DNA from: CAIWHR01 sp963779805
GTDB lineage: Bacteria > Pseudomonadota > Gammaproteobacteria > Burkholderiales > Casimicrobiaceae
Length of the DNA stretch: 64,000 nucleotides
Assembly: GCA_963779805.1 (NCBI GenBank)
Contig: CAVZZN010000016.1
Location: 372,001-436,000, forward strand
Direction: 5' to 3'
This document shows positions 44,607 through 53,976 of the stretch, piece by piece (the stretch's first letter is position 1; each line of letters starts with the position of its first letter). Position numbers and translations under genes: made by a program. Under the pieces are notes generated by a model. It had not been told where the DNA came from. It did not search any database and was given only the letters and a program-made list of their open reading frames with translations.

Positions 44607-44772
44607 GAGCAAATTCCTCGCACTGCGGCTCTCGATCGCGTCGTGATCGAACACCGTCCGGCGCTAGGGTGCCCCAGTCCATGCGCGGGTACAAGCCGTG
44701 CCGGCGACGGGCGCTGCCCGGCGCCCGCGCGCAGAACATCCTCGGCGGCCGGCGGCCGCTGCTAACGGGGGA

Positions 44773-45417
44773 CTATCGCACGCTCTGAATGGAGCGGCGA
44801 ATGGGCGGCATGTTGACGAGTTGCCCGAGCTTGCAGTACTGCAGCCCGCCGATGCGCCCGATGGGATTCAGCTTCGCGATGTCCACCTTGCCGTTGACGC
44901 ACACGCCTTCACGGAAGTGGAACTGCACGACCTCGCCGACGATGAACTCCGCGCGGGTGTCTCCGAACTCCTGGATGCTGTGCAGCCTGCACTCCATGCT
45001 CGCGGGCACGTCGCGCAGGCGCGGAGCGAAGATCAGGTCGCTGGTGACCGCCGCGAGACCCAGCAATTCCGTTTCGCTCTCGTCGGGCCCGTACTCGTCG
45101 GCACTTTGATGGATCGACGCGAGCATCGATTCATCGCCGATGTTGACCACGAACTCCTTCGTGTCGCGGATGTTGCGCGCGGTGTCCTTGCGCTCGCCGT
45201 TGCGCAGGCCGATGTTCACGCCAACCATGGGCGGCTTGGTGCAGACGAACGTGTAGCAGCTGAACGGCGCCAGGTTGACGAGGCCGGCCGCGTTTCGCGT
45301 GCTGATCCATGCGATCGGCCGCGGCACGACCAGGCCGCTCAGCAGCCTGTAGCACGCCTCCGGGCCGAGGTCGGCCGGGCGCAGCGCCGTCGGCGTCGAT
45401 GCCGGCGCGTCACTCAT
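44773..45417 (-). CDS. Flavin reductase-like, FMN-binding protein (DIM6/NTAB family)
   Basis: 214 residues. FMN-binding split-barrel core: SGLVVPRPIAWISTRNAAGL (signature PRPIAW), VNLAPFSCYTFVCTKPPMVG, TKEFVVNIGDESMLASIHQS, RAEFIVGEVVQFHFREGVCV. Typical of stand-alone flavin reductases or FMN-dependent oxidoreductases. It is the last gene of the minus-strand catabolic operon and overlaps the first Bug gene by 8 bases. May supply reduced flavin to an oxygenase or act on the pathway itself; undefined. Confidence 0.85.
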   Translation of the reverse strand: MSDAPASTPTALRPADLGPEACYRLLSGLVVPRPIAWISTRNAAGLVNLAPFSCYTFVCTKPPMVGVNIGLRNGERKDTARNIRDTKEFVVNIGDESMLASIHQSADEYGPDESETELLGLAAVTSDLIFAPRLRDVPASMECRLHSIQEFGDTRAEFIVGEVVQFHFREGVCVNGKVDIAKLNPIGRIGGLQYCKLGQLVNMPPIRRSIQSVR

Positions 45418-46393
45418 TCTTGAGGTTGAGCTGCTTCACGATGCCGCCCCAGCGCAGGGTTTCGTCGTGCATGGTCTTGGCGAGCGAAGCCGGGCTGTCG
45501 GCGACGATGATGAGCCCCTGACCCGCGATCTTCTCGACGGCTTCGGGAGTCTTCAGCGCGGCCACGGCAGCGGCGTTCAGCGTCTTGATGATCTCGGGCG
45601 GCGTGCCGGCAGGCACGAAGATGGCCTGCATGTTGTTCGTTTGGAAACCGGGATACCCGCTCTCGGCCACGGTGGGCAGGTCGGGCATCGAGTTCAGTCG
45701 CGTGCGACTGGAAACAGCCAGCGCTATCACCTTCCCGGAATCCACCAGCGGCTTCACGCCGATCGCGGACAGCATCATCGCGTCGATGTGGCCCCCGATC
45801 AGGTCCTGGATGGCCGGTGCATCACCCTTGTACGGAACGTGCGTGAGCTTCGTTCCGGTGGCGACCGCCAGGAGCTCGCCGGTCAGGTGACTCGGAGTCG
45901 CCGTGCCCGGCGAGCCGAACGTGACGCCCGGATGCGCCTTCGCATAGGCGACGAAGTCCTTCAGCGTGTTCACACCCAGCGAGCTCCTGACGACGACCAC
46001 GAACGGCTGGTCGACGACATGCGTGACCGGCACGAGATCCTTCTCCGGGTTGTAGGGGACCTTCTGGATCATGGGCAGGATGACCATCGCGCCAAGGGTA
46101 CAGAAGCACAGCGTGTAGCCGTCGGGAGGCGCCTTCGCTACCGCTTCGGTGGCGATGACCGCCGAGGCGCCGGGCTTGTTCTCCACGATGACCTGCTGCC
46201 CCAGCTGCGCCGACATCTCCTTGGCGACGATCCGCGCGACGATATCCGTCGACCCGCCAGGCGCGAAGCCGACGATGATCTTGATCGGCTGCGTGGGGAA
46301 TGGCTGCGACCACGCAACCTCGAACGGGAGCGCCATCAATCCCAGGCAAAACAGTGCATACCGAATTCGCGCAAAGCGCCCGCTTATTTTCAT
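45410..46393 (-). CDS. Bug/TctC-type solute-binding protein 1
   Basis: Periplasmic receptor of the tripartite tricarboxylate transporter family, 327 residues. Signal peptide YALFCLGLMALPFEVAWSQP, then FPTQPIKIIVGFAPGGSTDI and VAKAPPDGYTLCFCTLG, the family's two phosphate/carboxylate contact regions. C-terminal TPPEIIKTLNAAAVAALKTP. No TctA/TctB permease genes lie in the window, as is usual for Burkholderiales Bug paralogues. One of three such genes in this operon; ligand predicted as a dicarboxylate or tricarboxylate by family. Confidence 0.93.
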   Translation of the reverse strand: MKISGRFARIRYALFCLGLMALPFEVAWSQPFPTQPIKIIVGFAPGGSTDIVARIVAKEMSAQLGQQVIVENKPGASAVIATEAVAKAPPDGYTLCFCTLGAMVILPMIQKVPYNPEKDLVPVTHVVDQPFVVVVRSSLGVNTLKDFVAYAKAHPGVTFGSPGTATPSHLTGELLAVATGTKLTHVPYKGDAPAIQDLIGGHIDAMMLSAIGVKPLVDSGKVIALAVSSRTRLNSMPDLPTVAESGYPGFQTNNMQAIFVPAGTPPEIIKTLNAAAVAALKTPEAVEKIAGQGLIIVADSPASLAKTMHDETLRWGGIVKQLNLKNE

Positions 46394-46444
46394 TTTCGTC
46401 CTCCTGTAGTTTCGATCGCCAGTCGCCGGATCGGTTGCCGGAGC

Positions 46445-47425
46445 TCACTCCAGCTTGACGTGACCCTCGCCCAGCAACTTCGCCCACTTCGCCGCTTCCG
46501 AGCGCATCAGCGCGGCGAATTCATCGGGCGATTTGCTGTACGTGGGATCCGCGCCCCACTTCGTCCACTGTTGCTTGACATCGGCGCCCTGCATGATGCG
46601 CACGATCTCCCGATGCAGCTTGTCCACGATGGGCGCCGGGGTGGCCGCCGGCGCAACCAGGCCGTACCACGGGGTCACCTCGTACCCCGGCAGGCCGTCC
46701 TCGGCTACGGTAGGCAATTCCGGCGCGCTGGACGAGCGCGCGAGGCTCGTCACCGCAAGCGCGCGCACCGTGCCCGCCCTGGCGTGCGGCAGCGCGATCG
46801 GCGCGCCCGCAAAGGAGAACTGAACGCGGCCCGCCATCAGGTCGGTCAATGCCTCGTTGATGCCTCGGTATGGAACGTGTGTCATCTTCAAGCCCGTCAT
46901 CTGGTCGAACAGCGCACCCGCGAGATGGGTGAGGCTGCCGTTGCCCGACGAGCCGAAGTTCACCTGGTTCGGACGCTTGCCGACGTACGCAATCATTTCG
47001 CGCACGTTGTGCACGGGAAGGCTCGGATTGGCGATCAGCACCAGCGGGAAGCTGCCGACGAGCGAGATGCAGGCGAAGTCCTTCAGGTTGTCCGCAGGCG
47101 TGCGTGCGCGGGTGCTCGACTCGATCAGCATCGACGACGCCGCGAGGAACAGCGTGTAGCCATCGGGCGGCGACTTTGCCGCGTAGTCCGCGCCGATCAC
47201 CAGGCCGGCGCCCGGCTTGTTCTCGACCACGAACGGCTGGCCCAGCGAAGCCGTGAGCTTCGCGGCCACGTAGCGGCCGAGCAGATCCGCGGGCCCGCCC
47301 GGGCTGTACGGAACGACGATCTTCACGGGATGGTCCGGATACTCCGCACGAGCGGCCGGCGAGCTGGCGAGGAGCATCCCCGCGCATGCGGCCAATCCAA
47401 GCAATCGCGACAGGTACGCTCGCAT
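46445..47425 (-). CDS. Bug/TctC-type solute-binding protein 2
   Basis: 326 residues with signal peptide (LLGLAACAGMLLASSPAARA). Contains YPDHPVKIVVPYSPGGPADL, PPDGYTLFLAASSMLIESST, NFGSSGNGSLTHLAGALFDQ and a C-terminal helix MRSEAAKWAKLLGEGHVKLE. About 40 percent like the neighbouring Bug proteins by eye, so it arose from ancient rather than recent duplication. Directly follows the racemase gene (gap 3 bases), i.e. downstream in transcription. Confidence 0.93.
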   Translation of the reverse strand: MRAYLSRLLGLAACAGMLLASSPAARAEYPDHPVKIVVPYSPGGPADLLGRYVAAKLTASLGQPFVVENKPGAGLVIGADYAAKSPPDGYTLFLAASSMLIESSTRARTPADNLKDFACISLVGSFPLVLIANPSLPVHNVREMIAYVGKRPNQVNFGSSGNGSLTHLAGALFDQMTGLKMTHVPYRGINEALTDLMAGRVQFSFAGAPIALPHARAGTVRALAVTSLARSSSAPELPTVAEDGLPGYEVTPWYGLVAPAATPAPIVDKLHREIVRIMQGADVKQQWTKWGADPTYSKSPDEFAALMRSEAAKWAKLLGEGHVKLE

Positions 47426-47428
47426 CGC

Positions 47429-48250
47429 TTACTCCATGGTCGAGAAAAGTTTCGAGATGCCATAGAGCTCGGTGAGCTCCTTGACCCGTTCGCGCGGCGG
47501 AATCGCCTGGTAGTACCCGCGCGTGCAGCGCCACGTGCCGAGCTGCTGCTTCATGTCGACCAGCATCTCCGCAGTCTTCAGGGTGGCGGCAACGCCATCG
47601 ATCACGGGCACGTCGTCGACGCGAGAGATGCCCGCCCGATGCAGGAGGATGCTGAGCGGCGCCTCGCCCGGGATGATCACGTCGGCGCCGTCGGCAATGA
47701 GGCGTCGCGCGTTTTCGTAGAAGACCTCGAGCACCTGCGCGGGCGCTTCCGTGGCCGGGAGCACCGCCGAAGAGAGGAACCCCACGTAGCGGATTCCGGC
47801 GCAGCGGCTCGAGAGCCCCAGGCGTTCGACGTTGCTCGCGATCATCGGGATCATCTCCCTGATGAACAGGAGCACGCCGAACTTCTGACCGAGGTGCCCC
47901 GCGAGCGCCATCGAGCATTCGCCGTACCCGACCACCGGGATGGTCACGAGGCTCTTGATCTCGCGCAGTCCGGGCTCGGGAAGCGTGGTCAGCGCGAACG
48001 CGTCGTAGCCGCCTTCCTCCGCCAGGATCGCCGCGTACGCGAACTGGTGCGAGTGCAGCGACTGGAAGTACGCGAAGCCAACATCCGTGCTGGGTCCGTC
48101 GCCCTTGCGATGGCCGTGCGTGCCGGCATGCGTGCCGTGCACGACGACCTCGGTGTCCGGCCGGACTACCTTCCTGATGTGCGCGCGCAGCGTCTCGTTG
48201 TACTCGGGTACGCGCGCGAGCGTCGTGAAACTCTGGTGCCAGATCTTCAT
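47429..48250 (-). CDS. Asp/Glu/hydantoin racemase-family protein
   Basis: 273 residues. Two Cys catalytic sites are expected in this family; here GYGECSMALAGHLGQKF near residue 110 supplies one and the second position reads IPGEAPLSILLHRAGI with no Cys, so classic two-base racemisation may be lost. Reads HTGTHGHRK-like HAGTHGHRKGDGPSTDVGFA near the N-terminus. Such Asp/Glu racemase-like proteins also act as maleate or arylmalonate isomerases/decarboxylases. Overlaps no gene; lies between Bug 2 and MmgE/PrpD. Confidence 0.8.
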   Translation of the reverse strand: MKIWHQSFTTLARVPEYNETLRAHIRKVVRPDTEVVVHGTHAGTHGHRKGDGPSTDVGFAYFQSLHSHQFAYAAILAEEGGYDAFALTTLPEPGLREIKSLVTIPVVGYGECSMALAGHLGQKFGVLLFIREMIPMIASNVERLGLSSRCAGIRYVGFLSSAVLPATEAPAQVLEVFYENARRLIADGADVIIPGEAPLSILLHRAGISRVDDVPVIDGVAATLKTAEMLVDMKQQLGTWRCTRGYYQAIPPRERVKELTELYGISKLFSTME

Positions 48251-48281
48251 CGCCTTTCTCGGTGGGTCGGTGGAAGTTTCA

Positions 48282-49670
48282 TCACTGGTCCGGGGGAACG
48301 GGCTGCAGGCACGCTGCTACGCGCGCCTGGTCGGCGAGGCTCGCGTCCAGCACCCGCGCCACCACCGCGTCGACGTGCGAGCCGCGGCCGGAAAACTCGA
48401 AACAGTCCCGCGCCTTCGCCGCGAGCTCGTCGTCGGTCAGGGGATCGGGAGCGTCGCCGTGGGCGACCTGGGTTCGACGCGTCCAGCGACGAGCGTCCCG
48501 GTGCACGAGGGTCACCTCGGTCCACCTGGGCAACACCGGACCCTGCGCTTCCTCCAGCTTCACCCTGCACATCAGCTCGCGCACCGACGCCCGGTCGAGG
48601 CAGGCCTCGGTGAACGTGCGCATCGACACGCCGGCGTCCACGATGGCCGATGCGAGCGCATATTCCATGCTGAATTTCGCCTGCAGGCAGTCGTTCGGAG
48701 CACCGCTGATGAGCGCCTCGCGTCCGCGTGCGCTGGTGAGCACGTCGATGACCGCGATGTCGTCCGGTTCGAGTCCGTTCTCCTTGCGCAGTCCGATCAC
48801 GCCATCGAGCGCGCGGTGCACCCCGTAGCAGCACGGATACTTCTTCTGGTCGATGCCCGTCGCCTCGATTTCCAGCGGGGGCCGGCCGAGCTCGGCGAGC
48901 GCATCGTGCACGTCTTCGCTGTCCGCGTACAGCCGCATGTACCCGCTGCGCCCATCGATCGCCGCAGGTGAAGCGGTGAAGCCGCTGCCCGCGAGCAATG
49001 CCGCGCGAACGGCTCCGGCTGCGCAGACGCCCGCCTGGAACGACTTGGCCATCGAGCCGAAGTTTTCGCGGGTTCCCGCGGCCTGCGCCACGGCCAGCCC
49101 CAGCGCGTTCACGGTGCTCGGCTCGTCCAGATCGAGCAGGACGCAACAGGCGGTGGTGACACCGAGAATGCCGAGCGCGGAGGTCGAGTGCCAGCCCTTG
49201 CTGTAGTGGTTCAAGGCCATGACTCGCGCAAACTTGGCCATGACTTCGAAGCCGGCGATGTACGCGAGCGCGAACCCGGGCGTGGATGCGGGTGCCCTGT
49301 CGTGCAGCGCAAGCAGGGCCGGAACCAGCGTGGCACTGACGTGAGCCCGCATCGGAGTGAGCACGTCGTCGTAATCCAGGACGTGCGCCGCAATGGCGTT
49401 GAGCCAGGCTGCCGTCTCGCAGGGCAACCGTTCACCCGTGACCCAGGCCCGACCGCGTCCGGTGCCCGCGACCTCGGCCGCGTAGTCGCGAGCGAGCTTC
49501 ACCGTCGCATCGTCCTGCGCGGCGACCGCGACGGCAAACGTGTCCAGCAATGCACGGAACGCGATCTGTCGCTGCGCCGCGGTCAGCGGACTCGACCGGA
49601 AGCGACGCGAGAACCGCGCGATCGCCGCGGCGGCGGACGTTTCCACGACTGCTCGCGCTGCATCGTTCAT
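48282..49670 (-). CDS. MmgE/PrpD family protein
   Basis: 462 residues. 2-methylcitrate dehydratase / cis-aconitate-processing fold. N-terminal RQIAFRALLDTFAVAVAAQD, signature WLNAIAAHVLDYDDVLTPMR (family H-x-x-D-Y-D-D), ALGLAVAQAAGTRENFGSMA and KSFQAGVCAAGAVRAALLAG. Members dehydrate 2-methylcitrate or isomerise itaconate-like acids; this operon has an aconitase on the divergent side, so the enzyme probably acts on a tricarboxylate-type intermediate. Intact frame. Confidence 0.9.
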   Translation of the reverse strand: MNDAARAVVETSAAAAIARFSRRFRSSPLTAAQRQIAFRALLDTFAVAVAAQDDATVKLARDYAAEVAGTGRGRAWVTGERLPCETAAWLNAIAAHVLDYDDVLTPMRAHVSATLVPALLALHDRAPASTPGFALAYIAGFEVMAKFARVMALNHYSKGWHSTSALGILGVTTACCVLLDLDEPSTVNALGLAVAQAAGTRENFGSMAKSFQAGVCAAGAVRAALLAGSGFTASPAAIDGRSGYMRLYADSEDVHDALAELGRPPLEIEATGIDQKKYPCCYGVHRALDGVIGLRKENGLEPDDIAVIDVLTSARGREALISGAPNDCLQAKFSMEYALASAIVDAGVSMRTFTEACLDRASVRELMCRVKLEEAQGPVLPRWTEVTLVHRDARRWTRRTQVAHGDAPDPLTDDELAAKARDCFEFSGRGSHVDAVVARVLDASLADQARVAACLQPVPPDQ

Positions 49671-49673
49671 GCG

Positions 49674-50741
49674 CTATTCGGACTGGATGTGGGCGGCCTT
49701 CACCACCCGCCCCCACCGGGCGAATTCGCTCTCGACGTATTGGACGAACGACTGCGGGCTTGCGGTCGCCATCGGCTCGAGGCCGTGCGCGGCGAGCTTT
49801 TCGGCGTAGTCGGGCGAGTGGACCACCTTGACGAGCGCAGCGTCGAGCGTCTGCACGAGCGGCTGCGGCATCTTCGCGGGACCGAGCACGCCATACCAAT
49901 TGCCCGCCGTCATCTCGGGCATGCCCTGCTCGGCCATCGTAGGCAACTCGGGCAGCTTCGGGTAGCGGCGTTGCGACGTGATGCCGAGGCCGCGCAGCTT
50001 GCCCGACACGAGGAATGAATAGAGCGCGGCCAGGTCCACGGCGATGCCGTCCACCTGCCCGCCCAGGATGTCCGTGATCGCCGGTGCCGCACCTTTGTAG
50101 GGGACGTACTTGATGTCCACCCCTGCAGCCGACTTGAACAGCTCGAAGAAGAGGCGCGTGGAGCCGCCCGTTCCGACGGTCGCGAAGTTGAGCGTGCCGG
50201 GCCGCGACTTGGCGAGCGCGACCAGCTCCCGGATCGTGTTGACCCGCAGATCGGGTCGCACGGCAATGACGACCGGCCCGGACGCAACGGCATTGATCGG
50301 CGTGAAGTCGATGAGCGTGTCGTAAGGCAGCTTCGCGTACGTGAGCGGGTTCAGCACCAACGGGGTCATGCTGGCGAAGAGCAGTGTGTAGCCGTCCGGC
50401 GCGGATTTCGCGACGGCCTCGCAGGCGATGATGGCGTTGGCCCCCGGGCGGTTCTCGACCACGACCTGCGCGTTGAGGACCTCGCCGAGCTTGGCTGCGA
50501 CCAGGCGCGCGACGATGTCGTTGGCGCCCCCCGGCGGATAGCCCACGACCAGGCGGATCGGCTTGTCGGGATACGCGGCAGCGAAGCCGCGGGGAAGCGC
50601 AAGCATGCCGGCTGCCGCAAGAAGAAACTGCAGTGTGCGTCTGCGCGAGGTGCACACGGACTCGCATCGGCCGCCGCTCGCACCACGAGAGCTGATCATC
50701 GGCTGCTCCATCGACGTGATTTGATGTCTGCCAAACTGCAT
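49674..50741 (-). CDS. Bug/TctC-type solute-binding protein 3
   Basis: Up to 355 residues; the frame starts at an ATG that overlaps the stop of the flavoprotein gene (TGATG), with other starts 10 or 15 codons in. A Tat-like SRRRTLQFLLAAAGMLALPR signal precedes AYPDKPIRLVVGYPPGGAND. KSAPDGYTLLFASMTPLVLN and VGTGGSTRLFFELFKSAAGV are family blocks. C-terminus EFARWGRVVKAAHIQSE. Ligand unknown; coupling to the flavoprotein suggests that the same compound is imported and oxidised. Confidence 0.92.
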   Translation of the reverse strand: MQFGRHQITSMEQPMISSRGASGGRCESVCTSRRRTLQFLLAAAGMLALPRGFAAAYPDKPIRLVVGYPPGGANDIVARLVAAKLGEVLNAQVVVENRPGANAIIACEAVAKSAPDGYTLLFASMTPLVLNPLTYAKLPYDTLIDFTPINAVASGPVVIAVRPDLRVNTIRELVALAKSRPGTLNFATVGTGGSTRLFFELFKSAAGVDIKYVPYKGAAPAITDILGGQVDGIAVDLAALYSFLVSGKLRGLGITSQRRYPKLPELPTMAEQGMPEMTAGNWYGVLGPAKMPQPLVQTLDAALVKVVHSPDYAEKLAAHGLEPMATASPQSFVQYVESEFARWGRVVKAAHIQSE

Positions 50742-52201
50742 CAGGCGCCCGCGGCGCGGCGCGCCGCGTCGGCGCCGGCAAGCCGCCCGAACACCAGCCC
50801 CTTGAGCACGGATGTCGCTCCGGTGTACGAGCCGTAGTAGAGGCCCTGCGTCTCGCCCACGGCATAGAGCCCGGGGATCGCGTCGCCCTGGTGGTTGACC
50901 ACGCGCGCCACGGGATCCGTCTTCAGGCCGCCGAACGTGAATACGATCGACGAGATGATCGGATACGCCTTGTAGGGCGGCGAGTCGATCGGCCGGGCCC
51001 AGTTGGACTTGCGCGGATGAAGGCCCGCGGTGGCGAGGCCGTCGAGCGCCAATGGGTCGAAGGGGCCGGATCGGCAGGCGGCGTTGTAGTCGCGCACGGT
51101 CTCGCCGAGCATGTCGGCGGGAACGCCGATCTTGCCGGCGAGCTCGGCGAGCGTCGCCGCCTCGATCGCAGGCTGCTCGGTGCGGATCGCTACCGACTGG
51201 TGCGGGATGTCTTCGAGCTTCGCGTCGAGGATCGTCCACGCGATGCCGGAGGGCTGCGCGAAGATCGTCCTCGTCACCGACTCGTACGTTTCGTCGGTCG
51301 GCCCCGGCCCCTCGTCCGTGAAGCGCATCCCGTCCTTGTTGACCAGGATGCCGTACGGATAGATGTACATCGAGGGGCCCGCCCGATTCGACCGCGGGTC
51401 GATCGGGGACGCGTGGTAGCTGCCGAAATCACCGCACGGCGCGGCGCCAATCGCGAGCGCCATGCGGATGCCTTCGCCCTTGTTGTAGTAGCCGCCGCGG
51501 GACATCGCACGCAAGTGCACCGACCGGGGGCCGAGATAGCGGTTGAGCATTTCCGCGTTGCCCTGGAAGCCGCCGCAGGCGAGGATCACCGCGCCGCTGC
51601 GCATCGTGAACGGCCGGTTGCCGGGCCCGACGCCGCGAACTCCGTCGACGCAACCGTCATCGGCAACGCACAGGTCGTACACCGCCGACTCATACCGAAT
51701 CGTGCCGCCCTTGGCGAGGAACGCCGGGACGAACGCCTCGAGCAGAGCCAGCCCGCCGCCATTGGGGCTGATGCGCGGCTGTACCGAAGTCGGGAACGGC
51801 ACCTCCAGCGGCACGAACTGCACGCCGAATGTCTTGATCCAGGCAAGCGTCTCGGCCGCGTTGTCCGATAGCGCCGCGATCACGTTCGGGTCGACGAAGC
51901 TTCCCGCCCTCGCCGCGGCCGACCAGGCCTTCGGATCGCGCGATGTCTCCTCGATGATGGTCGGATCGAGGTAGCCGCCCGCGTTGCCGGCAAAACGGTC
52001 CTCGAAGTCCGACGACAGCTCGGCCGGCGACTTCATGCGCATCCACGCGCCGGTGTAGCGCGTGTTCCCGCCGGACTCGTCCTTCGACGCACGCTCCAGT
52101 ATGCACACGCGTGCACCCTTCTCCTGTGCCGCGAGCGCCGCCGCAAGCCCCGCTCCACCGCAGCCGACGACGATCACGTCGGATTCGCGCACTGCATTCA
52201 T
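50741..52201 (-). CDS. FAD-dependent dehydrogenase, tricarballylate dehydrogenase (TcuA)-like
   Basis: 486 residues of the FAD-binding-2 / fumarate reductase flavoprotein group. Dinucleotide loop DVIVVGCGGAGLAAALAAQE; SGGNTRYTGAWMRM is the TcuA-type active-site approach; further RAMSRGGYYNKGEGIRMALA and FTFGGLKTDPVARV, and ALYAVGETQGLYYGSYTGAT near the C-terminal end. TcuA oxidises tricarballylate to cis-aconitate. GGAGGAAGGTG ribosome site precedes ATG 52201. Its position next to Bug receptors and an aconitase is the main evidence for a tricarballylate-like substrate; the exact substrate is an inference. Confidence 0.85.
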   Translation of the reverse strand: MNAVRESDVIVVGCGGAGLAAALAAQEKGARVCILERASKDESGGNTRYTGAWMRMKSPAELSSDFEDRFAGNAGGYLDPTIIEETSRDPKAWSAAARAGSFVDPNVIAALSDNAAETLAWIKTFGVQFVPLEVPFPTSVQPRISPNGGGLALLEAFVPAFLAKGGTIRYESAVYDLCVADDGCVDGVRGVGPGNRPFTMRSGAVILACGGFQGNAEMLNRYLGPRSVHLRAMSRGGYYNKGEGIRMALAIGAAPCGDFGSYHASPIDPRSNRAGPSMYIYPYGILVNKDGMRFTDEGPGPTDETYESVTRTIFAQPSGIAWTILDAKLEDIPHQSVAIRTEQPAIEAATLAELAGKIGVPADMLGETVRDYNAACRSGPFDPLALDGLATAGLHPRKSNWARPIDSPPYKAYPIISSIVFTFGGLKTDPVARVVNHQGDAIPGLYAVGETQGLYYGSYTGATSVLKGLVFGRLAGADAARRAAGA

Positions 52202-52251
52202 CACCTTCCTCCGCTACCTTGCGTTCTTCTCTTCCGCGGCGTGCGCCGGCG

Positions 52252-53019
52252 TCAATCCATCCACGATCCGCCGTTCACGTCCAGCACCTCTCCGGTGATG
52301 AAGCCCGCGGAGTCCCCCGCTAGAAACACCACCGCATCGGCAACCTCCTCCGGGGTGCCCATCCGGCCGACGGGAATCAGGTCCTGCAGCGTCTTCGGGA
52401 AATTGCGCGTCATCTGGGTCGCGATCGGGCCGGGTGCCACGGCATTCACCGTGATGCCGTGATGCGCGTTCTCCTTGGCGAGAAAGATGGTGAGCGCATT
52501 CATGCCCGCCTTGGCGGCGCCGTAGGCGACGTTGCCTGCGCGCTTCTGCTCGCCCGGGTCGATCCAGGGGCGCGGATTGCCGCCGTTCTTGGCGAGGATC
52601 GAGCTGATGTTGACGATGCGTCCGTACTTCTGCGAACGCATGAGCGGGAGAACGGCCTTGCAGCAAAGGAACACGCTCGTGAGGTTGCAGGACAGCACGC
52701 GGTTCCACAGCTCCTCGGTGACGTCGTCCGACGATCCGTGCGAGCTGATGCCTGCGACGTTCACGAGGATATCGATGTGTCCGAATTGCGCAGCGGCTCT
52801 TGCCACCGCCGCCCCGACTGCGCTCGAGTCGGTAACGTCGGCGAGCAACTCCATCGCCGTCGCACCGAGCGCTTCGACATCGGACTTCACCGCCGAGACC
52901 GCGAGGCGGTCGAGCAGGCAAAGGTGGGCGCCTTCCGCGGCAAGGCGATGCGCAATCGCGCGCCCCAGTCCGCCTGCTGCGCCGGTGACGAGTGCAACCC
53001 GGTCGGGCATCCGTCTCAT
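52252..53019 (-). CDS. Short-chain dehydrogenase/reductase
   Basis: 255 residues, classical SDR. NAD(P) loop TGAAGGLGRAIAHRL, NVAGISSHGS (NAG region), catalytic Ser in NISSILAKNGGNPRPW with the Tyr at NVAYGAAKAGMNAL (YxxxK), and PGPIATQMTRNFPKTLQDL. C-terminal GFITGEVLDVNGGSWMD. Start ATG 53019 has GGAGG upstream; an internal ATG two codons in is less likely. FabG-like alcohol or hydroxyacid dehydrogenase; substrate presumably a pathway intermediate. Confidence 0.92.
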   Translation of the reverse strand: MRRMPDRVALVTGAAGGLGRAIAHRLAAEGAHLCLLDRLAVSAVKSDVEALGATAMELLADVTDSSAVGAAVARAAAQFGHIDILVNVAGISSHGSSDDVTEELWNRVLSCNLTSVFLCCKAVLPLMRSQKYGRIVNISSILAKNGGNPRPWIDPGEQKRAGNVAYGAAKAGMNALTIFLAKENAHHGITVNAVAPGPIATQMTRNFPKTLQDLIPVGRMGTPEEVADAVVFLAGDSAGFITGEVLDVNGGSWMD

Positions 53020-53050
53020 CGTCGGTCCTCCGGCTCTTCGCGTCGCTCGC

Positions 53051-53955
53051 TCACTCGGCAGCGACCGGCATCGTGAGCAGACGCGATTCGAGCGCGCGCA
53101 TCTCGCCGTAGCCCATGAGCTGCATGATGTCCTCGATCCCCGCCAGCAGGTCCGGCCGATCGATCGCCTCGCCCGTCTCGACGACCTGCCGCATCAGCGA
53201 CAGCGACAACTGCATCGCGCGGATGCTCGCCGCCGGCAACATGCGCGGCAGCGTGATGCGGCGCACGCCCAGCGCCTTCAGGCGCGGGATCGCGAACAGG
53301 GGCGTCGTGGGTCGCGACCGGATGCCGAAGCCCATGTTGATCGTGACCGGGATGCCGCAGGCGTCCACGAGGCGCGCGATCTGCTCCTCGGACTTCACCG
53401 CGTCCGGGAAGATCATGTCCGCGCCTGCCTTCGCGTATGCCTTGGCGCGCCTGACCGCGCCCTCGATGCCCTCGACGGCGATGGCGTCGGTACGGGCGAT
53501 GATCGCGAAGGCGGCGTCCTTGCGAGCGAGGCAGGCCGCCTCGATCTTGCGCACCATCTCTCCGAGCGCAACGACATCCTTGCCGGGCATGTGCCCGCAG
53601 CGCTTGGGGCTGACCTGGTCTTCGATATTGACGCCGGCGATTCCCGCCTCCTCGAACTGCTGCACCGTGTAGTGCACGTTCATCGGGTTGCCGTAGCCGG
53701 TGTCGGCGTCGGCGGTCAGCGGAATGCTCACCGAACGGGCGAGATGCCGACAGTGATTGACGTTTTCGGTGAGGCCCATCACGCCCGCGTCGGGGACGCC
53801 GAGCAGCGCATTGGAGATCGCCGCGCCGCTGGTCGATGCGGCTCGATAGCCGGCCGCTTCGACGAGGCGCACGGAATACCCGTCGTACACGCCGGGTGAA
53901 ACGATGAACGTGTCGCTCGCGAGGAGCTGACGAAACTTCTGTGCTTGCTGGCCCA
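53051..53955 (-). CDS. Isocitrate lyase/PEP mutase superfamily enzyme
   Basis: 301 residues. TIM-barrel carbon-carbon lyase: VSPGVYDGYSVRLVEAAGYR, TADADTGYGNPMNVHYTVQQ (metal-binding Asp pair), and the signature IEDQVSPKRCGHMPGKDVV with the catalytic Cys in the KRCGH motif. This pattern is that of 2-methylisocitrate lyase and related lyases, distinguished from PEP mutase by the Cys loop. First gene transcribed in the minus-strand operon, 22 bases downstream of the GntR gene. With aconitase and PrpD it completes a methylcitrate-cycle-like set without the citrate synthase. Confidence 0.9.
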
Positions 53956-53976
53956 TGGTCCGTGATGGTCGACGAC

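Noticed and set aside
45467..48613. A 1,048-codon open frame on the plus strand
   Set aside because: It is antisense to two Bug genes, the racemase and PrpD, all with clear family motifs; the frame is Arg/His/Asp-rich as expected of a high-GC shadow.
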